From NCBI GenBank assembly GCA_023548195.1, contig JAJHZJ010000009.1, positions 1,531,501 through 1,595,500 of the forward strand: a stretch of DNA of 64,000 bases, read 5' to 3'. The notes under the pieces were generated by a model. It was not told the origin of the DNA and made no database searches. It was given only the letters and a program-made list of their open reading frames with translations. Positions 21,505 through 32,466 of the stretch are shown piece by piece (position 1 is the first letter of the stretch; every line of letters begins with the position of its first letter). The DNA comes from Bettongia penicillata ogilbyi (lineage: Eukaryota; Chordata; Mammalia; Diprotodontia; Potoroidae). The position numbers and the translations under genes are program-made.

Positions 21505-21900
21505 CAGAGGTTCCCAAACTTATTTGGCCTACCCCTCCCTTTAAAAAAAATTACTCAGTGCCCCCATAGAAATCTTGAGCCCTTTAGTGGTTTTTTTACA
21601 TTTGCATCATTTCAAAAAATACATATAAAACATTTCTATAAAAAATGATGCATCTTAAATTTAATAATCTATTGTAAATTTGTGGGTTTTTTCCTGCATT
21701 GAAATTTTGATGATGCAATATTTATTTCATCATATAACAGTATAGTATGGGATTCTAAACAAGTCATTACACACACATATTCCTGCTGATGCTTGTAGGA
21801 CTTCCCAATAATGCATGACATGCTTGCCTGCCAACACTTGCTTGTTAAAGACCGGTCAGTGGACTTGACCACATTTTGTGTGTTTATTTGGAAAATAATG
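21505..21900 (+). mobile_element. hAT-type DNA transposon, one end
   Basis: Starts with CAGAGGTTCCCAAACTT, a hAT terminal inverted repeat, followed by the family-like 'ggcctacccc' and 'actcagtgcccccat' blocks. The opposite terminus was not found, so the copy is truncated or decayed. Confidence 0.6.
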
Positions 21901-22889
21901 TAATCGTGATAACTTTAATTCTGTTAACAGAACAGTAACAGATGTTACTGAACAGATGTACAAATGGTTTTTCAAAATTTTCATCTTTCTTTTTGCTTCT
22001 ACCACCCCCTTATTTTTATTCAAGGCCCCCCCCCCAGTTGCACCTGAGGGTACTAATGGCCCTTCTTACTCCAGCACTCCCAGGGGCCATATGCTTCCAA
22101 GAATCCCCTGTTCCAATCCAAGAGCTTCATCATCTTTTTCTGTAAGATGAAGGTGTACTATCTATCTTATAAGTTTGCTATGGGGAGCAAGTGAAACTAT
22201 GTACAAAAAGTACTTTGTCAATCTTAAAGGACGACATCAATCTCAGGTGCCATATGCTTTAGCCACCCTGCCTAGTGGCTCCCTATGCATTCTTAGAATG
22301 ATCAGACTACATGTGTCATATAGAAACTATACCCTTGTCCCTAGATAGCCAAATTCTTTAGCAGGTTCTTTAGCAGCCACAGTATATATTCATTGACATT
22401 TTAAAATATATGTCATTTGCATTTGCTCCAATAAGCACATGAAATAAGTAGTTAACCTAGTCTTGTTCTCCACAAATCTTTTTCACCTTCCTAATAAAAA
22501 TGCAGTACTCTATCTTAAAGAAATACTAACTAATCAGTTTATTTCATACACAACATTAAATATTTTAGTGGAACTATTTAAATATTTTTGATGGAGTGGG
22601 GTTTATATTCCAGAGTAAAAATGGAGAGGAAGCAAATGGTATGTCAAACTGTTTTGAACACAAAGGATTTTTTTAAATTGGCTAAAAAAATCCTAAAACT
22701 GTTTTTACTGCTGTCATTCTGATGATGTCTTGAAGCCAAGAAATCTTAATAATTCACACTATGAATTATAAATGACTAATCACAACTATATGCCTTTTAT
22801 GCAAAAGAGTACTCAAACTGTTTGAGTTTGTCTATTTTTGTTGGCACAGATGTATACTTTTCATGTTACAGAACACAAAAATGTTTTTA
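21901..22889. other. Unannotated sequence
   Basis: AT-rich with a C-run near 22027-22035. Short open frames at 21942-22150 overlap each other and look like chance. Confidence 0.35.
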
Positions 22890-23275
22890 AAATTTTTTGA
22901 GGACTGTGAATGCCTTAGCTATTCTCAGCAATAGAATGATCCAAGACAGTTCTGAAAAACTTATGAAAAATGTTATCTATCTTCAGAGAAAGAACTGAAG
23001 GCTTCTAAATGTGGATCAAAGCATGCTTTTAAAAACAAATTTCTCTATTTTTCTTGGGGTTTTGGGGAGGTTCTATTTTCTTTTGCAACATGGCTAATAT
23101 GGAAATATTTTGTGTGACTTCACATGTATAATCTATAACAAATCGTTTGCCTTCTCAAGGAGAAGGGTGGAGAGGGAGGAAGACAGAGAATTTGGCACTC
23201 AAATTTTTAAAAAACAAATGTTAAAAAATTGTTTTTAGATGTAATTGGAAAAAATATAAAAATTTTCTCTTAAAA
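22890..23275 (+). mobile_element. L1 3' end (marsupial type), 5'-truncated
   Basis: Ordered marsupial L1 3'UTR blocks: 'ccttagctattctcagcaat', 'cagagaaagaactgaaggct', 'aacatggctaatatggaaat' and 'gagaatttggcactcaaatt', then an A-rich end. Confidence 0.75.
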
Positions 23276-24450
23276 AATCTTTTTAGATTTGTTATTATAT
23301 GTTAAGAAAATAAGAGGAAGAAGTTTCATTTAAAACTATGTGCCAGTCAGTATGAAAATGCTGGACATCCAAAGATAGAAGGAGTTTCATTAACCTCAAG
23401 TTCTGGCCCCTCAGACTTGCTGGGTATCTCAGGCTGCCAGAGTTGCTGTACCCTGAGAATTACTGACCAGATTCTGTTTCCAGATGAAGAAATAAGCTAA
23501 GTGCCACAGTGTCCTTTGTTGCGTGTCCTTGAGGGATTAGGATGAAGTAAATTTTTTTCTCTCTTAAATGTTCAGTGACTTGTGAGGACCTGATTTCATG
23601 CCAACATCAAACCCGAATTAAGAGGGCCATTTGGCATCCTCCTAGCAGGTTGAGGTGAGAGATGGGCTTACGGCTCTATTGACGGTTAAATTGGAGGAGA
23701 AGCCCTACAGATGGGGCTTAGGGGGAGCTGATTGAGACCCTGCCCAGCTCTGGGGCCTGATTATGCATGGGGAGGCCTCTCTGTAGGACCAATAGAAGTC
23801 TCCTTCTCAGGCAAACAAATTAGCTAAGTGAGTGCTGGAGGAGGCTGCCTGGGAGGGAAAGAAATTGCCAAGGCTAGTGTGCCTTGGCTGTAGTTGACCA
23901 GGCCTCATAAATTGGATTGCCTGAGAGTTAGACCCACAGTAAGCTGGGCAAGGGTCATTCAGACAGAGCTCTCAGTCGTCAGGGGCTTTGCAGTGAAATC
24001 TGAGGGGTGGCTAATGAAGGCAACCCTGCTGGCAGCCCAAATGAAGAGATCTACCCTGATGGGTGAAGGGGCCCCAGGCTATGCTCTCTGACCCTAAGAC
24101 TCCCTGAGATAGAAGAATTGAGGCCTAAACTGAGGAACTCCCCAGCTTACACTGCTCCTTGCCCTGAGGGAACAGGTTAAGGGCAGACCCTCTCCATCCA
24201 AGAGCATAGATAGTTGCTTGAGAATTTTAAACAGAAGCCTGAGGAATCCCAGAAGCAGTGACTTTTGAGGGCAGGGTCTAATGCAGCCCAGTGCTGAAAG
24301 GCTATTTTTGCTTTGGACCGGTGTTCTGGAGGACCTCTCTGAGGACCTGCTTTTTCAGTCACCTAAATTTAGACCCTTCAAAAGGGGCACATGCTTTGTC
24401 CCTTTGTAGGTGGCTGAGAAAGGGGCTTATTTAAACCTAATGTATTCCCT
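23276..24450. other. Unexplained, relatively GC-rich block
   Basis: Higher complexity and GC than its surroundings. No repeat family or coding motif recognised. Continues after the SINE at 24452-24697. Confidence 0.3.
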
Positions 24451-24451
24451 T

Positions 24452-24697
24452 TGGAACCCAATAGGTGGCACAGTAGATAGAGTGCCAGGCCAGGAGTCAA
24501 GAATACAGCCAGAGTTCAAATTCAGCCCCAAACACTTAATAGCTGTGTGACCCTGGGCAAGTCATTTTATCCCTGTTTGCCTCAATTTCTTCATCTGTCA
24601 GATGAGCTGGAGAGGGAAATGGCAAACTACTCCAGTGGCTTTGCCAAGAAAACCCCAAAAGGGGTCACAAAGAGTCGAACGAGACTGAAAAGTATAT
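24452..24697 (+). repeat. MAR1-type SINE, near full length
   Basis: tRNA-like head 'ggcacagtagatagagtgcc', then 'gtgtgaccctgggcaagtca', then the diagnostic 'gagggaaatggcaaactact', 'aagaaaaccccaaaaggggt' and 'cacaaagagtcgaacgagac'. This body is characteristic of marsupial MAR1. Confidence 0.9.
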
Positions 24698-25489
24698 GTA
24701 GAGGTGGGGTGGGAGGGTTGAAATTCGTAAAGGAAATGGATAGATTGGATTTATTGCCTCCATCCCTCCTATCCCTATCCTGCTAAGAGCTACCACACTA
24801 TGCCCAGTTTATTTGAAAGGCAATTAGATACTGCTTTCTTTCCCATCAAAATGGTTTTAGACTTTAGCTATAGTCTCTACAGCCATACAGGTATAGGCCA
24901 ATTTAAAGAGTATGTTGGGACAGTTGTGGTCTGGGCAAATACTGCTTTCAGTAGAAATAGATGCTTTGAGAGTGGAGGAAGAAGTCACAGAGACCCCTGC
25001 TATTTTGCTAGGTGGGCTGAAGGGGATGACACCATCCTGTGGAGGGAACTTTGGGCAGGGTTCCTAAATCATAGGATTGATAAGAAAATAAAGTTTATAG
25101 GAGTGCTTATAAAACTATACCCAGAAATTAAGTACCAGAGCACTAGGGTCTCTTCAGCTACACCAGGCTTTAGGTATCTTCCAAACCCTCTGCCTCATTT
25201 GGAAAATTCCAGGGAAGCTACAGAGGGTAGTCCATGGAGGGAAAGGACACCAGGGGTTCAGTATTTGTGAGGGTCCTTTCAGTAACTTCTAGTCATGTTA
25301 TTGTGCATAGAGCCAAATGGAAACTCTTAAGAGTTACCAGAACCATCCCGTGTAGTTAATACCATGCGAGACTAGGTCCCCATGAAGGTGAAAGATATTT
25401 CTTCTCTAGTGATGGAGATGAAGGAAGCTGTGATATTTCATTATAGCAGATTCCCTTACAAAATCCTGTGTTACCTGTTAAAAAGGTAG
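24698..25489 (+). other. Unexplained block with a 156-codon open frame
   Basis: An open frame at 24800-25270 encodes a 156-residue peptide starting MPSLFERQLD. I recognise no domain, repeat or retroviral motif in it. At this length a few such frames are expected by chance in 64 kb. There is no splice or poly(A) context to support a gene. Confidence 0.2.
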
Positions 25490-26822
25490 ATGACACCCTT
25501 TAATCATAGGTCTCCCTCGAGGTTTGGTCCTGCACTTTCTTCTCTTTCACACTATTCTACTTCCCCTGTTAATCTCATCAGTTCCTGTGGATGATTCTCA
25601 AATCAACCTTACCCACCCCAGTCTGTCTGTTAACTTCCAGTGTTAAATCTCCAGGCACTTTTCAGGCATTTCGTACTGGATGTCCAGTAGACACCTTAAA
25701 CTCACTTTCCCCCTAAACCCTTCCCACCTCCTACCTTCTTTATTACCCAAGAGAACACTGTCCTCCCAGTCCCTTACAGCCTAGGAATTATCCTTGCGCA
25801 GCAGGAATTTTTCACACGCACGCACACACACGCACACATGCGCACACACACATGCACACACACACGCACACTCGCACACGCACACTCACACATGCGCACA
25901 CACACGCATATGCGCACGCACACACATGCGCACATGCACACACGCACACACGCACGTGCACACACGCACACACACGCACACACACACGCACACTCACACA
26001 CACATGCACGCACACACACATGCACACACACGCGCGCACACACTCACGCGCACGCACACACATGCACACACGCACACGCACACATGCGCACACACACATA
26101 CATTCACACACGCACACGCACACTCACACTCCAATCTGTTGCCAAGGACTGTACATTTCCCTTTTGCATCATCTCTTGAATGTATTCCCTTCTTCTCCAA
26201 CACTGCCACCACTCTGGGGAGGACCTTCATCACCTCATGTTTGGAATATTTCAGTGGCCTGCTGGTGCGTCTGCCTGCCTCAGGTCTCCTTACTCCCTTA
26301 TTCAGACACTGAAGTGATTTTCCTAAAGCCCAGGTCCAGTCCACACCACCCTTACTCACACACACTCAAACTCCAGTTTTCTTTCACCTCCAGGAGCAAA
26401 TACAAAATTCCCTCTTTGGCTTTCAAACCCCTTCATAACCCAGTCCCTTTCTCCCTTTCCAGTCTTCTTACACCTCATTCCCTGACAGATAACTCTTGGA
26501 TCAGTGACCTTGGCCTCCTGACTGTTCCACAAACAAAACTCTGTCCCTTAGCTCTGGGCATTTCCTCTGACCGTCCACCATGCCTGGAATGCTCTGCCTC
26601 CTACGCTCTGCCTCCCTTGTTTCCTTTAAGTTCTAGCTAAAATCTCACCTTCTACAGAATGCCTTCCTCAACCCTCTTCATTCTAGTTCCTTTTAGTTAA
26701 TCATTTCCTAACTATCCCGTACCTAACACAAGCACCTTTTAAGGCAGGGCTTATTTTTTGCCTCTTTTTGCACAGGGCCTGGCACATTACAGGAAGCTTC
26801 ATAAATGTTCGATTTACCTCCT
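25490..26822 (+). mobile_element. L2 LINE, ORF2 3' part and tail, split by microsatellite
   Basis: Left of the array: 'ctccctcgaggtttggtcct' and 'gatgattctcaaatcaacct'. Right of it, broken frames give L2 RT C-terminal peptides ('NTATTLGRTFITSCLEYFSG', 'VRLPASGLLTPL'). A typical tail then runs from 26580 to 26820 ('gcctggcacattacagga'). The simple repeat at 25813-26130 replaced or expanded within it. Confidence 0.85.
25813..26130 (+). repeat. 318-bp (CA)n/(CG)n alternating purine-pyrimidine microsatellite
   Basis: Almost continuous CA alternation, with roughly 30 CpG and many TGCGCA or ATGCAC variants and a CGCGCG core near 26031. The few phase breaks are at CTC steps. Long open frames on both strands here encode only His/Thr or Cys/Val repeats and are artefacts of composition. 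Confidence 0.97.
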
Positions 26823-26884
26823 AAGTTACAGTCTTCCTGTTTATCACTCTTTCTATGACCATTGAGCTCCTCGTTGTATGCCTC

Positions 26885-28440
26885 ATCTTTTTAGCTGATT
26901 GATTTCTGTGTTTTTTAATCAGTACCAAAGAATTTTGTGGATTGTTGCTGTGTAGTGTCCATAATTTGACGTCTGGTACTGCTGTGCCTCCACATTTTTT
27001 TCATTATTTCCATTGAGGCTCCTGACCCTTTGTTCCTCCAAATAAACTTTATTATTTGTCTCAGCTCCTTGAAGTAGTTCTTGGTAAACAGAATAGTCTA
27101 CCTGAATGATGAATAGAAAAATTATTATAGATATTACTGTAATTTTTATTATATTGTCATGACCCAACCATGAGTAGCATTAATGTTTCTCTATGTATTT
27201 GGGTCCCTCTTAAATTCTGTAAAGCATGTTTCATAGTTGTATAGTTCCCATGTGCGCTGACAGGTAGATTGCTAAATCTAGGTGTAGTTTTGAATGGAAT
27301 TTGTTTTTTATCTCTTCATATTGGGTTTTGTTAGTAATATGAATATATTATGTATTTAAATGGACAAATATAATATATATATACCTATACATATATGCAA
27401 GTACATATACAAATTCATATGTATATGTATAAAAAAGCTGATTGGTATGATTTTATTTATATCCTGTTACTTTTCTAAAGGTACTGTTTTGGTTTCTTTT
27501 TTTAGTTGACTGAGAGTTCTCTAAGTAAACATCAGATCTGCATAGTGATCATTTTGTTAATTCTTTGCTTTTTCTTATTCCTTTTATTTTTTTTCTTGTG
27601 TTGCTATTGCTAATACTTCCAATATTATCAAAAGTAGCAGCGGTAATGTACATTCTTGGTTTGCTCCTGTCTCATTGGAAAGACCTTCATTTATGCCGAT
27701 TTCGTATAGCATCTGGTCATGGTTTTAGATAGATACTATTTACCATAAAACAGAAAGGTCCGTTTGATGTGCTTTTTCCCATAGAAGTGGTTGTTTTCTT
27801 AAAAACTTTTCCCATGTCTATTGATATAATTATGTGCCTTTGATTGTTTTGTAATGAATATGACCTGTTATTTTTATAGTTTTCCTGATTTTCAACCAAT
27901 CCTTTATTCATGATATTAATCTTACCTGGTCTTAATGTATAGTCTTTTTATGTGTTGCTGTAGCCTGTTTACTAATATATTTATTCAAGTTTTTGCATTT
28001 ACATTCATTATGAAAATTGACCTTTAGTGTCTTTCTCTAATGAATTTCTCTCAGATTTAGTTATTAAAATTTTATTTCTTTTTAGAGGAGGAATTTGGTA
28101 GGTGGGATCCTCTTATTTCCTATTTTTTGAAGTATTTCATTTATGCAATATTGAAATTGATTGAACTTTTAACTGTTTCATAGAATCAATTGTAAATCTA
28201 TCTAGATTTTCCTTCCCTTTAGGAGTTTGTTTATGTCTTGTTCAGTTTATTTTTATGAGATTAAGATACTTTCATTTCTATTTCCTGTTCCATAAAACCA
28301 AATAGTTTATTATTTTTGACATCTACTAATTTCATTCAGAATTTTAGTTTTATTGACATATAATTGAGCAATATGATTTACAATAATTTCTTTTATTTTT
28401 CTTCATTTGTTGTAATTTCTCCTTTTTCTCTTTCTTTTTT
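26885..28440 (-). mobile_element. L1 LINE ORF2 fragment, antisense
   Basis: Minus-strand frames give L1 ORF2 3' peptides at 26920-27060 ('SLNGNNEKNVEAQQYQTSN'). The T-rich + strand carries reversed RT-region phrases such as 'cccatgtctattgatataat' near 27810. Many stops, an old copy. A TA-rich stretch lies at 27365-27435. Confidence 0.75.
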
Positions 28441-29426
28441 TTAAACCTGCAGGCTCCAGATATGCTAGGCTAGCCTCTGGGCTACATTTGACTGATCGCA
28501 CAGTTTCAGGCTCTAGTTTCCCTGATTTCCCTTATTTTCTAAGCTGGATGACTTTTGGGAGTGGTCAGTAGATTGGGCTTTTCTGTGGAGATCCTTTCCT
28601 GATGTCTTCAGACTTCTTATTTCTTTGTACAGAGCTAGACTGACAAAATGTATTCACTGTCATTTTTTCATTGATTTTCTTGATCATTTTGGGGATAATG
28701 AATTTTTTCCCTTTATCCTTTTTTTTTTCTTTTTTAAATTCTTTCCTGGAATGGTTGTCAGAGAACTAATCTTGTCCTGTGTCCACTCATCCTGACATCT
28801 TGAGGAGAGATTGTCTTAATTTTCTATAATGGTTAATATGAAAATTATTAAGCAGATAATGGTAAAGTAGATGGTAAATAATGGGCAGAAAAAGTAAATG
28901 ATCCGCTCCTGTGCTACACTACTATTAGGATTACTTATGAGCAAAGAATAAGAATTTTGCCTTTTCAAAATGTTGGAGTTATGTTAACACTTATAACCTC
29001 CTAGGATTTAATTCTCATATAAATTTTACTTATGATAAAAGTAGCCAGGGAACCTTGGCCTTGAAATTGAGAAATGAATTTATATCTGGGGCCTTTTATA
29101 TATAAAGGATAATATTTAATCATTCTTGATGACTTGTCATCTAGATATAGGACTATACTGATAATGTCCTCACTATAGATGGTTTCACAAAAATGTCTTT
29201 TTATTTTTTGGACCAAAGTGAGTTGGAAATAATACTTCCTCCATATAAAACAAGTAAAGAATGTTTGTTGAGGTCATTGTAAAAGCATAATCATATAAAA
29301 TTATCTGCTGATTTAGAAAATTGGATTTATTATTTTGTTAACATTTGCATAAAGTGCAATTACATAGAAATTCATATTCCCTAAAAGCTTGTAGTAAGGT
29401 AGGCCTTCAAAAATAGAATATATAGA
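28441..29426. other. Possible L1 5' piece, then unannotated sequence
   Basis: 28441-28820 is less AT-rich and ends near 'tcctgacatcttgagg', which could be a reversed L1 5' end. The link is weak. The rest shows no feature. Confidence 0.3.
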
Positions 29427-29437
29427 GTCTGCCAAGG

Positions 29438-29447
29438 AAGATGGCGG
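29438..29447 (+). promoter_or_regulatory. YY1-like site at HAL1 5' terminus
   Basis: AAGATGGCGG about 12 bases into the element is the YY1 core in the same place as in human L1, where YY1 directs accurate initiation. The parallel is inferred. Confidence 0.55.
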
Positions 29448-29882
29448 AGTAGAAAGACACACGTATGTGAGCTCTGAACCCACAGCCCATAGATTTAATG
29501 TAAGAAGAGCTCCCCATAAATTCTGGATCACTGCAGGGGGTGCAGAAACATAGTGGAAGAGATTTCCTTTCTGGAGAGCCGTCCCCAGGGTCCGTCACGC
29601 TCCAGAAAGCGGACCCCACCCCAGTGCTGCCCTGGCCGCGGCCCCAGAGAAGCTGATCCGAGCAGGCTTCAGGGACGGAAGCTCCGGCGGCCAGAAAGGC
29701 CCCTCCGCCCACAGAAGCTACAGGTCAGTGAGAGAGACGGCTGGGCTGGCCGAGACGGGAGCGGACTGTCCCCGTGACTCGGGCCCCCTCGGGAGGAAGC
29801 GGTGGAGGCAGAGGCGGGGGCAGCGGTGGAGGCAGCAGCGGTGCGGCGGCCCGGGACTCCCCCAGCAGCAGGCAGGATCTTC

Positions 29883-30024
29883 ATTACTGAAGGCCTCTGC
29901 ATAAACCTCCTGAGGGAGCTGAGCCTGGGAGGTGGCCCTGCCCCCACCTGCCCTATTACTGAAGGTCTCTGCATAAAGCCCCTGAGGGAACTGAGCCTGG
30001 GAGGCGGCCCTGCCCCCACCCCAG
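29883..30024 (+). repeat. 72-bp tandem duplication in HAL1 5'UTR
   Basis: Two copies start at 29883 and 29955, each with 'attactgaagg', 'ctctgcataaa', 'ctgagcctgggaggyggccc' and 'tgcccccacc'. Tandem 5'UTR units are common in L1-related promoters. Confidence 0.9.
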
Positions 30025-30164
30025 CACCAGAACTAAAGCTCACATTGAATAGCAGCCGCGCCTACCGCGGAAAGTCCATTTGAATCTCAGACCCCAAGCA
30101 CTAGCTGGGCAGATCTAGGCAGGGGTGGACAGGAATCTCAGAAGTCAAGTAACTGGCTGGGAAA

Positions 30165-31265
30165 ATGCCTAGAAAAGGGAAGAAAAATAAGACTATAGAG
30201 AGTTTTTTTGAACAGATGCAAATGATCCCGACTTTCGGATCTGATGACGAGGACATATTCTTGCCATCAGGGAAAGACATGAAGGGCAGGGCCTCGGTAC
30301 CCCAGACATCCCAGGGGGATGTCGGGTGGGCTCAGGCCTTGGAAGAGCTCAAAAAGAATTTTGAAAAGCAAGTTAGACAGGTGGAGGAAAAACTGGGAAG
30401 AGAAATGAGAGAGATGCAAGAAAAGTATGAAAAACGGGTCAATACCTTGGTTAAGGAGACCCAAAAAAATGCTGAAGAAAATAACACCTTGAAAAATAGG
30501 CTCACTCAATTGGCAAAAGAGGTTCAAAAAGCCAATGAGGAGAAGAATGCTTTCAAAAGCAGAATTAGCCAAATGGAAAAAGAGGTTCAAAAGCTCACTG
30601 AATTGAATAGTTCTCTCAAAATTAGAATGGAACAGATGGAGGCTAATGACTTTCTGAGAAACCAAGAAATCACCAAACAAAACCAAAAGAATGAAAAAAT
30701 GGAAGAGAATGTGAAATATCTCATGGGAAAAACAACTGACCTGGAAAATAGATCCAGGAGAGACAATTTAAAAATTATGGGACTACCTGAAAGTCATGAT
30801 CAAAAAAAGAGCCTAGATATCATCTTCCATGAAATTATCGAGGAAAACTGCCCTGACATTCTACAACCAGAAGGCAAAATAAGTATTGAAAGAATCCGTC
30901 GATCACTACCTGAAAGAGATCCAAAAAGAGAAACTCCTAGGAACATTGTGGCCAAATTCCAGAACTCCCAGGTCAAGGAGAAAATATTGCAAGCAGCTAG
31001 AAAGAAACAATTCCAGTATTGTGGAAATACAATCAGGATAACTCAAGATCTAGCAGCTTCTACATTAAGGGATCGAAGGGCGTGGAATAGGATATTCCAG
31101 AAGTCAAAGGAACTAGGACTCAAACCAAGAATCACCTACCCAGCAAAATTGAGTATAATCCTTCAGGGGAAAATATGGTCTTTCAATGAAACAGAGGACT
31201 TTCAATCATTCTTGATGAAAAGACCAGAGCTGAAAAGAAAATTTGACTTCCAAACACAAGAATGA
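30165..31265 (+). CDS. HAL1 ORF1p-like RNA-binding protein, 366 aa, uninterrupted
   Basis: Full-length L1 ORF1p architecture. A basic, Lys-rich start (residues 1-10) and a short acidic segment (26-31) lead into a long Glu/Lys/Gln-rich coiled coil at about 55-190 with heptad-like repeats. An RRM-like domain at about 198-285 starts with the hallmark LENRSRRDNLKIMGLPE and includes RNIVAKFQ. A C-terminal domain at about 288-352 contains IRITQDLAA and KPRITYPAKLSI. ORF1p normally trimerises through the coiled coil, binds its own RNA and acts as a nucleic-acid chaperone in retrotransposition. The stop is TGA at 31263-31265. The frame is intact with no premature stop, unlike every other LINE coding piece in this window, so the insertion is comparatively young. 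Host benefit is not implied. Confidence 0.9.
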   Translation: MPRKGKKNKTIESFFEQMQMIPTFGSDDEDIFLPSGKDMKGRASVPQTSQGDVGWAQALEELKKNFEKQVRQVEEKLGREMREMQEKYEKRVNTLVKETQKNAEENNTLKNRLTQLAKEVQKANEEKNAFKSRISQMEKEVQKLTELNSSLKIRMEQMEANDFLRNQEITKQNQKNEKMEENVKYLMGKTTDLENRSRRDNLKIMGLPESHDQKKSLDIIFHEIIEENCPDILQPEGKISIERIRRSLPERDPKRETPRNIVAKFQNSQVKEKILQAARKKQFQYCGNTIRITQDLAASTLRDRRAWNRIFQKSKELGLKPRITYPAKLSIILQGKIWSFNETEDFQSFLMKRPELKRKFDFQTQE

Positions 31266-32314
31266 GAAGAAGCATGAAAAAGTAAACAGCAAAGAGAAGT
31301 CTTAAGGGACTTACCATGAGTGAACCGTTTACATTCCTACATGGAAAGACAATATTTGTAACTCTTAAAACTTTTCAGTACCTGGGTAGTTGGTGGGATC
31401 ACACACACACATGTACACGCATGCACAAACACACACATACATGCATGCACACACATACAGAGACAGAGAGCACAGAGTGAATTGAATAGGATGGGACCAT
31501 AGCTGAAAAGAAATTAAGGTAAATGGTGAGAGAGAAATGTAGTGGGAGGAAAGAGGGTGAAATGGAAGGGGGTAATTATATGTCATTTAAGAGGCAAGTA
31601 GGAGACTTTTTAGTGGAGGGAAAAAGAGGAGAGCTGAGAAAAAAAAAAACAATTAGTTTACCCTCATCACATTTGACTAAAGGAAGGAATAAAATGCACA
31701 CTCATTTTGGTATGAAAACCTATCTTACAGTATAGGAAAGTGGGGGAGAAGGAGATAAGCAAGGGGGGGATGATGGAAGGGAGGGCAAAGGGAGGAGGGA
31801 GCAATTTGAAGTCAACACTTGGGGAGGGACAGGATCAAAAGACAGTATAGAAACAATGAGGGGCAGGATAGGATGGAGGGTAATTCAGTTAGTCTTACAC
31901 AACACGACTATCGGAAGTCATTTGCAAAACTACACAGATATGGCCTATATTAAATTGCCTGCCTTCTCAAAGGGAATGGTTGGGGAGGGAGGGATGGGGA
32001 GAATTTGGAACTCAAAGTTTTAGGAACAACTGTTTAGTATTGTTGTTGCTACTAGGAAAGAAGACATACAGTTAATGAGGAATAGAAAGTCATCTGGCCC
32101 TACAGGAGGAAAGAGAAGATGGAGACAAGAGAAGGGAGGGATGACAGAAGAGAGGGCAGATTGGATATAGGGAAAAGTAGATGCTTGGGGTATTGGGGTG
32201 GGGGGAGGGGATAAAAGGGGAGAAAATTTGGAACCCAAAATTTTGTGAAAATGAATGTAAAAAGTTAAATAAATAAATTTTAAAAAAAAAACTACTTATA
32301 CTTTCCTCTAGTGT

Positions 32315-32466
32315 ACTTATTAGACTCTACTTTGTGTTTTAGTGATTTCTGTATGTTGCATTCCTATGCTGGATAGTAAGCTTCATGAGAGAAAAAGGAC
32401 TCTTTATGTCCTGCAATCCCTAGTACAGTGCTTAGCACAAAATAGCCACCTAATAATGTTCAGATT
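32315..32466 (+). repeat. L2 3' end
   Basis: 'ggatagtaagcttcatgaga', 'tgtcctgcaatccctagtac' and 'gtgcttagcaca'. Confidence 0.75.

Larger units (their letters stand above)
29427..32291 (+). mobile_element. Complete HAL1-type (half-L1) element
   Basis: Begins at an L1-like 5' terminus ('gccaaggaagatggcggagt'), followed by a GC-rich, CpG-bearing 5'UTR. One ORF1 follows (30165-31265). A G/A-rich 3'UTR of about 1 kb comes next with an internal CA microsatellite (31400-31460). The element ends in 'gttaaataaataaatttt' plus an A tail to 32291. There is no ORF2, which defines HAL1: it lacks endonuclease and RT and depends on L1 enzymes in trans. It lies in the same orientation as GLCE, 2.4 kb upstream of the first coding exon. 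No clear target-site duplication was seen. Confidence 0.85.

Noticed and set aside
25774..26365. Several long open frames on both strands (up to 262 codons)
   Set aside because: They arise because the CA/CG microsatellite has no stop codons in most frames. The peptides are His/Thr or Cys/Val repeats running into L2 sequence.
29553..30083. GC-rich open frames resembling a gene start or CpG island promoter for GLCE
   Set aside because: The block lies inside the HAL1 5'UTR, with L1-like start and tandem units, so it belongs to the element. A donor site to GLCE could not be shown.
30267..30686. 139-codon antisense frame within HAL1 ORF1
   Set aside because: Mirror of the Glu/Lys-rich coiled coil. 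Composition-driven.
29410..32310. Target-site duplication for the HAL1 element
   Set aside because: Sequences beside the 5' start and after the A tail share only A-rich partial similarity, so no confident duplication was called.
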